A stretch of DNA of 10,843 nt from Alkalimonas sp. (GTDB lineage: Bacteria; Pseudomonadota; Gammaproteobacteria; Enterobacterales; Alteromonadaceae). Numbering within the stretch: the first letter of the stretch is position 1; each line of letters begins with the position of its first letter. Of this stretch, positions 6,242 through 10,843 are shown piece after piece. A program made the translations under genes and the position numbers. Under the pieces are notes generated by a model. That model was not told the origin of the DNA, did no database searches, and saw only the letters and a list, made by a program, of their open reading frames with translations. Where the stretch lies: contig SKGJ01000256.1 in the NCBI GenBank assembly GCA_007117525.1, forward strand, positions 1 through 10,843, given 5' to 3'.

Positions 6242-6967
6242 ATGACCACGGAAACCACCAAAATTCTGGTTGTTGATGATGATGTACGCTTGCGCGCTTT
6301 GCTGGAACGCTATTTGGTTGAGCAAGGTTTTATGGTTCGGGCGGTGGCCGACTTTGAGCAAATGCAACGTTTGATGGAGCGTGAGCATTTCCATCTGATG
6401 GTGTTGGATTTGATGCTGCCAGGTGAAGATGGTTTGAGCATCTGCCGCAAGTTGCGCCAGCAAGAAAATCAAATTCCTATCATTATGTTGACGGCGAAAG
6501 GCGATGAAGTGGATCGCATCATTGGGCTTGAAATGGGGGCCGACGACTACCTGCCTAAACCCTTTAATCCGCGTGAGTTGTTAGCCCGTATTCGCGCTGT
6601 GCTCCGGCGTAAAAGCAAAGAATTACCCGGTGCACCGGCGCAGGAAGAAACCATTGTCACCTTTGGGCCTTTTCATTTTAATCTGGCCACCCGTGAAATG
6701 CGCAAAGGGGAGGAGGTATTGCCCTTGACCAGCGGTGAGTTTGCGGTACTGAAAGTGCTGGTCAGTCATCCGCGTGAGCCGTTATCCCGGGATAAGCTGA
6801 TGAATCAAGCCCGTGGTAGGGATTACTCTGCGATGGAGCGCAGCATCGATGTACAGGTCTCCCGTCTGCGCCGGATGCTGGAGGATGATCCGGCTCACCC
6901 ACGCTACATTCAAACGGTGTGGGGCTTAGGTTATGTCTTTGTGCCGGACGGTGCGGTTCGTTCATGA
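6242..6967 (+). CDS. ompR: Response regulator OmpR
   Basis: A 241-residue cytoplasmic transcription factor, nearly collinear with E. coli OmpR (239 residues). The receiver domain (about 5-125) has the acidic pocket Asp12-Asp13-Asp14, the phosphorylated Asp56 in [13 protein letters not shown], Thr84 in IIMLTAKG and Lys106 in PKPFNP. The winged-helix DNA-binding domain (about 138-238) has [39 protein letters not shown] and [11 protein letters not shown]. Phosphorylated by EnvZ, it controls porin and other envelope genes in response to osmolarity and pH in enterics; the local regulon is not known. The ATG at 6242 gives the normal N-terminus (the upstream in-frame stretch is non-coding); the ribosome-binding site is weak (GGGATGG-type). 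The stop overlaps envZ by 4 bases (ATGA), so the pair is co-translated. Confidence 0.98.
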   Translation: MTTETTKILVVDDDVRLRALLERYLVEQGFMVRAVADFEQMQRLMEREHFHLMVLDLMLPGEDGLSICRKLRQQENQIPIIMLTAKGDEVDRIIGLEMGADDYLPKPFNPRELLARIRAVLRRKSKELPGAPAQEETIVTFGPFHFNLATREMRKGEEVLPLTSGEFAVLKVLVSHPREPLSRDKLMNQARGRDYSAMERSIDVQVSRLRRMLEDDPAHPRYIQTVWGLGYVFVPDGAVRS

Positions 6968-8283
6968 GACTGTTGCCGCGCAGTGCCTTTGGTCAGACGG
7001 TGTTGTTGCTGGGCTCTTTGCTGCTGATCAACCAGCTGGTGTCCTATGTCACTGTAGCCTTTCATGTGATAAAACCGACCGCGCAGCAAATCAACCACCT
7101 GATTGCCAAGCAAATCAAAGTGGTTTTTATTGATCACGATCAGGACCAGCCGTTGCTGACAGAGGCCATGGCGCAGCGCTTTCAGGATGCGACCGACATT
7201 GAAGTTTACCCCGAAGCCCTGGCGCTGCAGCATGGCTTGCAGCAAGCGCGTTTCTATCAGTTTATGTCGAGCGCCATGTCGGAGGAGCTGGGTGGACCGG
7301 CGGAAGTGCGCATCGAACAGGGCCAACAGCTGGCATTCTGGATTCGGGCACCGCAAGCACCGGATTTTTGGATCCGAGTGCCGTTAGCAGGGCTGGATGA
7401 AAGCAGTTTTTCCTTATTGACCTTTTATTTATTGATGATAGGGGTGCTCAGCGTCGCTGGGGGCTGGTGGTTTGCCCGCACTTTGAACCGGCCATTAAAA
7501 AGTCTGCAGCAAGCGGCCTTAAAAGTTGGCCGCGGCGAAATCCCGGAGCCACTGGCTGAAAAAGGCTCCAGCGAAATTCGCTCCGTGACCCGGGCCTTTA
7601 ATCAGATGGCCACCGGCATCAAGCACCTGGAGCAAGACCGGGCCTTGTTGATGGCTGGGGTATCGCATGATTTGCGTACACCTTTGACCCGAATCCGATT
7701 GGCCAGTGAGATGTTGCCAGAACAAGATGCCTGGATCCGGGATGGCATCATCAACGACATCGACGACATGAATGCCATCATCGATCAGTTTATGGATTTT
7801 ATCCGCCACCACAAAGATGAGCCTTTGCAAGCGGTTTGCCTCAATGATCTGATTGAAGAGCTGCTGGAATCTGAACACCTGCAACAGCGGCAGCTGCTGC
7901 ATGAGCTTGCCGCCGACTTGCCGAAGGTCCCTTTGCGCCGCATTGCGATGAAGCGGGTGCTCAATAACCTGCTGGAAAATGCGCTACGCTACAGCTCGGG
8001 CGATATTGAAATCAGCACCGGCTTTGAGCGGGGCCGACGCATGGTTTACCTGCAAGTGCGGGATCATGGGCCGGGGATTCCGGAAGCGAAAATGCAAAGC
8101 ATGTTCGAGCCCTTCACCCAGGGCGATAGTGCCCGGGGCTCGGGTGGTTCCGGCCTAGGGCTGGCCATCATCAAGAAAATTATCGATATGCATCATGGCC
8201 AGATCACCCTGCACAATCACGCCCACGGTGGCCTGGTAGCTCGGGTCTATCTGCCACTGAAAGCCAAAACGCCAAAAGCATAG
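6964..8283 (+). CDS. envZ: Sensor histidine kinase EnvZ
   Basis: A 439-residue inner-membrane kinase/phosphatase paired with OmpR. Membrane helix 1 is at about 11-35, a periplasmic domain at 36-150 (with [10 protein letters not shown] and FWIRVPLA as in E. coli EnvZ), and helix 2 at about 151-171. A HAMP domain follows at about 172-225 ([10 protein letters not shown]), then the dimerisation and phosphotransfer domain with His235 in [13 protein letters not shown], then the ATPase domain with the N box [10 protein letters not shown] (334-343), G1 DHGPGIP (367-373), F box FEPF and G2 GSGLGLAI (395-402). All catalytic boxes are intact. The ATG at 6964 overlaps the ompR stop; an upstream in-frame start inside ompR is unlikely. 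It converges on hslO with an 8-base gap; E. coli has pck in this place, and it is absent here. Confidence 0.97.
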   Translation: MRLLPRSAFGQTVLLLGSLLLINQLVSYVTVAFHVIKPTAQQINHLIAKQIKVVFIDHDQDQPLLTEAMAQRFQDATDIEVYPEALALQHGLQQARFYQFMSSAMSEELGGPAEVRIEQGQQLAFWIRAPQAPDFWIRVPLAGLDESSFSLLTFYLLMIGVLSVAGGWWFARTLNRPLKSLQQAALKVGRGEIPEPLAEKGSSEIRSVTRAFNQMATGIKHLEQDRALLMAGVSHDLRTPLTRIRLASEMLPEQDAWIRDGIINDIDDMNAIIDQFMDFIRHHKDEPLQAVCLNDLIEELLESEHLQQRQLLHELAADLPKVPLRRIAMKRVLNNLLENALRYSSGDIEISTGFERGRRMVYLQVRDHGPGIPEAKMQSMFEPFTQGDSARGSGGSGLGLAIIKKIIDMHHGQITLHNHAHGGLVARVYLPLKAKTPKA

Positions 8284-8323
8284 TGCTGCGATCAATCCTG
8301 CGACTGTTGCAGTGATTGCAGCA
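8284..8323. terminator. Long hairpin between convergent envZ and hslO, candidate terminator
   Basis: TGCTGCGATCA (8284-8294) pairs with TGATTGCAGCA (8313-8323) over 11 positions with a single non-Watson-Crick pair (G-U in the rightward transcript, A-C in the leftward one). Inside, CTGC (8298-8301) pairs with GCAG (8309-8312) around a 7-base loop. The leftward transcript then reads CTATGCTTTT, giving hslO a plausible though weak U-rich tail; the rightward one has no U-run. Part of the symmetry falls in the Leu/Gln codons at the hslO end, so chance is possible. Confidence 0.4.
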
Positions 8324-9155
8324 AAGCGCCAAGGTCTGCGCTATCAAAGTGGTAATTGGTTTGACAGTATTCACAGCGAATATCCAGCTTGCCCTCGCTC
8401 TGGTGTTCTGCAATGGCCGCGGCCCCCAGGTTCAGAATGGCCGACTCGCACTTTTGTCGGGAACAGCCGCATTCAAAGCGCACCGGCTGCAGTGGGAAGG
8501 CTTCCACCTGTTCTTGATGGAACAGTCGGTGCACCACTTCTGCGGCAGGTAGCTCAAGCAGCTCTTTGGCCGTGATGGTATCGGCCAGTATCACCAGCTC
8601 ATCGAAATCCTGCCGTGATTTTTGCTGTTCCACCGGCAACACCTGCAGCAACATACCGGCGGCTTTGGCTTGCTCGGACTGAACATCGCTAAACAGGTAG
8701 ACCCGGGTCGGCAGCTGCTCGGATTGAGCAAAGTAGGCTTCCAGGGTTTCTTTTAAGCTGTCGCCTGTGAGCGGAATAATGCCCTGATAACGTTCACCCT
8801 GCTTTGGTGTAATGGTGACCAGCATATAGCCGTCACCGACCAGGGCTTTTAAGCCCTCTCCTCGGACTTCAGACTGCAGCCTAACCACACCGCGAAACAC
8901 CTGCTGATCGCTGCCATTGACTGTGGCATAACGGATGGGGCCATCGCCTTGCAGCTGAACAGAAATCTCCCCTTCAAACTTTAGTGTGGCTGTCAGCAGA
9001 CTGGTGGCGGCAACCAGTTCCGCCAGCAATTGTTTTACCGGGTAGGGGTAATCGTGGTTCTGCAGCATCTGTTGCAAACTGCTGGCCAGATCGACGATTT
9101 CTCCGCGCACATTACGCTGCTGAAATAAAAAGCGAAATAAAGTATCGGAACTCAT
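8292..9155 (-). CDS. hslO: Redox-regulated chaperone Hsp33
   Basis: A holdase chaperone that is switched on by oxidation and partial unfolding; cytoplasmic. From ATG 9155 the protein has 287 residues. The N-terminal domain shows MLQNHDYPYPVKQLLAEL, SLLTATLKFEG, VQLQGDGP and ITPKQGERYQG, all typical of the family. The C-terminal redox switch has Cys229-x-Cys231 (ECGCSRQKC) and Cys261-x-x-Cys264 (CEYC), the four zinc ligands seen in E. coli Hsp33 (Cys232, 234, 265, 268). An extra Cys236 lies in the same segment. The ATG at 9155 aligns with known N-termini and has GAGAG 5 bases upstream; an in-frame ATG at 9167 overlaps the hslR stop (ATGA) and would add four residues. It is the second gene of an hslR-hslO operon. 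Confidence 0.96.
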   Translation of the reverse strand: MSSDTLFRFLFQQRNVRGEIVDLASSLQQMLQNHDYPYPVKQLLAELVAATSLLTATLKFEGEISVQLQGDGPIRYATVNGSDQQVFRGVVRLQSEVRGEGLKALVGDGYMLVTITPKQGERYQGIIPLTGDSLKETLEAYFAQSEQLPTRVYLFSDVQSEQAKAAGMLLQVLPVEQQKSRQDFDELVILADTITAKELLELPAAEVVHRLFHQEQVEAFPLQPVRFECGCSRQKCESAILNLGAAAIAEHQSEGKLDIRCEYCQTNYHFDSADLGALLQSLQQSQD

Positions 9156-9163
9156 AGCGTCTC

Positions 9164-9568
9164 TCATTGCTGGGATTTGATCAGCAGCAGTTGCCGCCGC
9201 ATCTTTTTATCGGGTTTGGTTTCCGGGTGAGGCGCAAACAAGGAATTGGTTTTGCGCAACTCGGCGCGCTCTTGCCGCAAAGCCAGGCTTTGCTCGGTTT
9301 CCTGATACAGGGCCTGAGCCAGAGGTGCCGACAGGCGTTTTTCGGCCAGAGCCAGCACCTGGACTGTTTTTTCATCGAACCCTTGTGCCAGTTTGATGGT
9401 GGCACCGACCTCAACCAGCTTACTGGCTTTGCAGCGCTGACCGTTGTAGTGAACTTTACCGCCATCGATCATGCTTTTGGCCAGGGTGCGTGTTTTGTAA
9501 AAACGACAGGCCCAGAGCCATTTATCCAGTCGGACAGAGGGCGTTGTTTGACTTTGGCTGCTGTTCAT
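9164..9568 (-). CDS. hslR: Heat shock protein 15, ribosome-associated (Hsp15)
   Basis: An S4-domain RNA-binding protein that binds free 50S subunits carrying a nascent peptidyl-tRNA and helps recycle them after translation aborts. The 134-residue protein has an S4 domain at about 12-75: VRLDKWLWACRFYKTRTLAK, then GGKVHYNGQRCK and VGATIKL. A basic C-terminal tail follows (HPETKPDKKMRRQLLLIK), close to E. coli Hsp15 (133 residues). Two adjacent ATGs occur at 9571 and 9568; AGAGGA lies 2 bases before the first and 5 before the second, so 9568 is favoured. A TTG further upstream (9592) is unlikely. It is followed by hslO after an 8-base gap and is divergent from the type II secretion operon. Confidence 0.96.
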   Translation of the reverse strand: MNSSQSQTTPSVRLDKWLWACRFYKTRTLAKSMIDGGKVHYNGQRCKASKLVEVGATIKLAQGFDEKTVQVLALAEKRLSAPLAQALYQETEQSLALRQERAELRKTNSLFAPHPETKPDKKMRRQLLLIKSQQ

Positions 9569-9632
9569 CATAATCCTCTGGTTGTTGCTCAACTTCTGTT
9601 ATACAGTAGGTCAGAATCAACCGGATTGCGGT

Positions 9633-9732
9633 TAACGGGGTGTGAAAGTTTTTCGCGCCCCTTGTTGTCTGTACGACAACTCAGTAAGATGAGCTGTCTC
9701 CTATTATAAGAATTTGACCGATGAATTGGCAG
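9633..9732. promoter_or_regulatory. Divergent hslR/gspC regulatory region with overlapping -10 elements and a dyad
   Basis: Leftward towards hslR there is a perfect TATAAT (plus-strand 9703-9708) with CTGCCA (plus-strand 9727-9732, four of six to TTGACA) at an 18-base spacing. Rightward towards gspC, TATTAT (9702-9707) and TATAAG (9705-9710) each match the -10 consensus at five positions, without a clear -35. A dyad GTTGTC (9664-9669) and GACAAC (9675-9680) around TGTAC lies between these elements and the hslR start. The hslR leader would be about 125 bases. Confidence 0.45.
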
Positions 9733-10638
9733 TCCCTTTCGTTACAATTGAATCAATTTGCCCGGCATTTGCCGCAAAAGCAGCTCAGCCGGGTGCTGGC
9801 TGCCTTGTTGATTCTGCTGTTGGGGTACCTGTTGGCCCGTCTTAGCTGGCTATTGTTGCCACAGCCTGAAACCGATCCCTGGCAAGCGACAGCTGCTGTT
9901 CAGACTGGCAGCAGTCGCAGCAGTACCGACTTGCAACGTTTATTGAGCTTTTCTTTATTTGGCAAAGTTGACGCAGTGCCCGAGCGTCGACCTGAACCGG
10001 TGGTGACTGAGGCGCCCAAAACCCGCCTCAACGTCAAATTGACCGGCCTGGTGGCTGGCAGTACACCGGATAGTGGCAGTGCGGTGATTGAAAGCCGTGG
10101 CACTGAACTGGCGTACCGGGTGGGTGACGACATTGAAGGCACCAATGCCAGCCTGCATCAGGTGTTTCCAGATCGGGTGCTGCTTCAGGTGGCCGGTCGT
10201 TTCGAAACTCTGATGCTTGATGGGGTGGAGTTTACCCGCATTGCGGAAGCCAATGTCGGCTTAGGGCGTCAAGATGAAGAGCCGATGATGCAAAGCCCAC
10301 TGGCGGAAGCGCCTGAGCTGGAGCAAGCGGAGCTGGCGGCACAGCGGGAAGCCATTCTGGCGGAGCCGACGCGCTTCTTCGATTTTATTCGGGTGACGCC
10401 CCATCAGCCAGATGGTCAACTACGAGGCTTTCGGTTAATGCCGGGCCGGGATCCTGGTTTATTTCAGCGGCTCGGCTTTCGACCCAATGATCTGGCGGTC
10501 GAAATCAACGGTATTCCGTTGACTGACCTGCAACAAGCCAATCAGGTTTTAGGGCAACTACGTGAAGCAACAGATGCTTCGGTGCGCATAGAACGGGATG
10601 GGGAGCTGATCGACATTCAGTTCAACCTGTCCCAATAA
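9721..10638 (+). CDS. gspC: Type II secretion system inner-membrane protein GspC
   Basis: A 305-residue bitopic inner-membrane protein that links the inner-membrane platform to the GspD secretin and helps select substrates. A short cytoplasmic N-terminus is followed by one membrane helix at about 24-46 (LAALLILLLGYLLA). The periplasmic homology region at about 72-172 begins with LLSFSLFGKVD and contains LTGLVAG, AVIESRG and VGDDIEG. A polar, acidic linker (175-215) leads to a C-terminal PDZ-like domain at about 216-305, with FRLMPGRDPGLFQRLGFRPNDLAVEINGIPL-type sequence (238-268). Length and domain order are normal for the family. It starts at ATG 9721 with a poor ribosome-binding site, but no other start fits the N-terminus. 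It is followed 14 bases later by gspD, as in most type II secretion operons. Confidence 0.95.
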   Translation: MNWQSLSLQLNQFARHLPQKQLSRVLAALLILLLGYLLARLSWLLLPQPETDPWQATAAVQTGSSRSSTDLQRLLSFSLFGKVDAVPERRPEPVVTEAPKTRLNVKLTGLVAGSTPDSGSAVIESRGTELAYRVGDDIEGTNASLHQVFPDRVLLQVAGRFETLMLDGVEFTRIAEANVGLGRQDEEPMMQSPLAEAPELEQAELAAQREAILAEPTRFFDFIRVTPHQPDGQLRGFRLMPGRDPGLFQRLGFRPNDLAVEINGIPLTDLQQANQVLGQLREATDASVRIERDGELIDIQFNLSQ

Positions 10639-10652
10639 TAACGATTCAGCAG

Positions 10653-10843
10653 ATGGTGATAGTCAAGATGCAGTCAGGGTCTCTTTTCGCGCGGTTTGGC
10701 CGCAAAGTTGCCGTATTTGGTTTGGCAGCAGCACTCAGCTTTTCCGTGCACAGCAACGACGAGGTGTTGTTCTCGCCCAATTTTCGTGGCACCGACATCA
10801 ATGAGTTTATCAACATAGTTGGCATGAACTTAGAGCGCACCAT
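10653..10843 (+). CDS. gspD: Type II secretion secretin GspD, N-terminal part (cut by window end)
   Basis: The first 63 residues of the outer-membrane secretin. A signal peptide runs to about residue 34: basic RFGRK, hydrophobic VAVFGLAAALSFSV, then a likely cleavage after VHS. It is followed by FSPNFRGTDINEFINIVG, the characteristic start of the GspD N0 domain, which contacts GspC. The start is either ATG 10653 or the in-frame ATG 10668; neither has a strong ribosome-binding site, so translation is probably coupled to gspC. The frame is open to the end of the window, and the rest of the secretin lies outside it. Confidence 0.92.
   Translation, partial: MVIVKMQSGSLFARFGRKVAVFGLAAALSFSVHSNDEVLFSPNFRGTDINEFINIVGMNLERT

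Noticed and set aside
9633..9656. Heat-shock sigma-32-like promoter for hslR (GCGAAA and CCCCGTTA on the minus strand)
   Set aside because: The -10 part is fair but the -35 lacks CTTG and the spacing is only 10 bases, shorter than sigma-32 promoters use; the TATAAT promoter is a better candidate.
9167..9709. A 180-codon plus-strand open frame opposite hslR
   Set aside because: Antisense shadow of hslR and of its leader; no ribosome-binding site and no recognisable domain.
1..10843. Mobile element, phage, CRISPR or defence island
   Set aside because: No transposase, integrase, direct-repeat array or restriction/toxin gene is seen; the gene order and composition look like stable core chromosome.

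Overview
The window is an ordinary, densely packed chromosomal stretch of a gammaproteobacterium. The proteins most resemble those of the marine/aquatic Alteromonadales-Chromatiaceae type (Rheinheimera/Alishewanella-like is my best guess from the proteins and gene order; the genus is not proven). The gene order partly matches the E. coli comF(gntX)-bioH and tex-greB-ompR-envZ-hslO-hslR neighbourhoods. DNA is moderately GC-rich throughout, with no insertion sequence, tRNA, rRNA, phage gene or CRISPR array visible.

Layout, left to right. 1-108: non-coding tail downstream of comF with two copies of a 10-bp palindrome. 109-828 (-): comF. 842-1624 (+): bioH, divergent from comF with almost no gap. 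1625-1696: short intergenic region with a perfect 17-bp palindrome. 1697-1975 and 1980-2816 (+): a two-gene unit, a 92-residue protein resembling only the terminal helices of flagellar rod/hook proteins, followed by an HExxH putative metalloprotease of the SprA-related (CJM1_0395-like) family. 2833-5148 (-): tex. 5250-5756 (-): greB. 5757-5919: divergent promoter region. 5920-6141 (+): a small lipoprotein, closed by a strong terminator. 6242-6967 and 6964-8283 (+): ompR-envZ, overlapping by 4 bases. 8292-9155 and 9164-9568 (-): hslR-hslO operon (hslR first), convergent with envZ. 9569-9720: divergent regulatory region. 9721-10638 and 10653-end (+): gspC and the start of gspD, the first genes of a type II secretion operon running out of the window.

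Functionally, most of the window is core housekeeping: biotin precursor synthesis (bioH), DNA-uptake-related phosphoribosyltransferase-like protein (comF), transcription elongation and fidelity (greB, tex), envelope/osmotic sensing (ompR-envZ), heat and oxidative stress protein and ribosome rescue (hslR, hslO) and protein export across the outer membrane (gspC, gspD). The least understood part, and the best candidate for something undescribed, is the pair at 1697-2816: an axial-protein-like mini-protein apparently translationally coupled to a zincin-motif protein, with a perfect dyad just upstream of the first gene. A second unknown is the 73-residue lipoprotein between greB and ompR.
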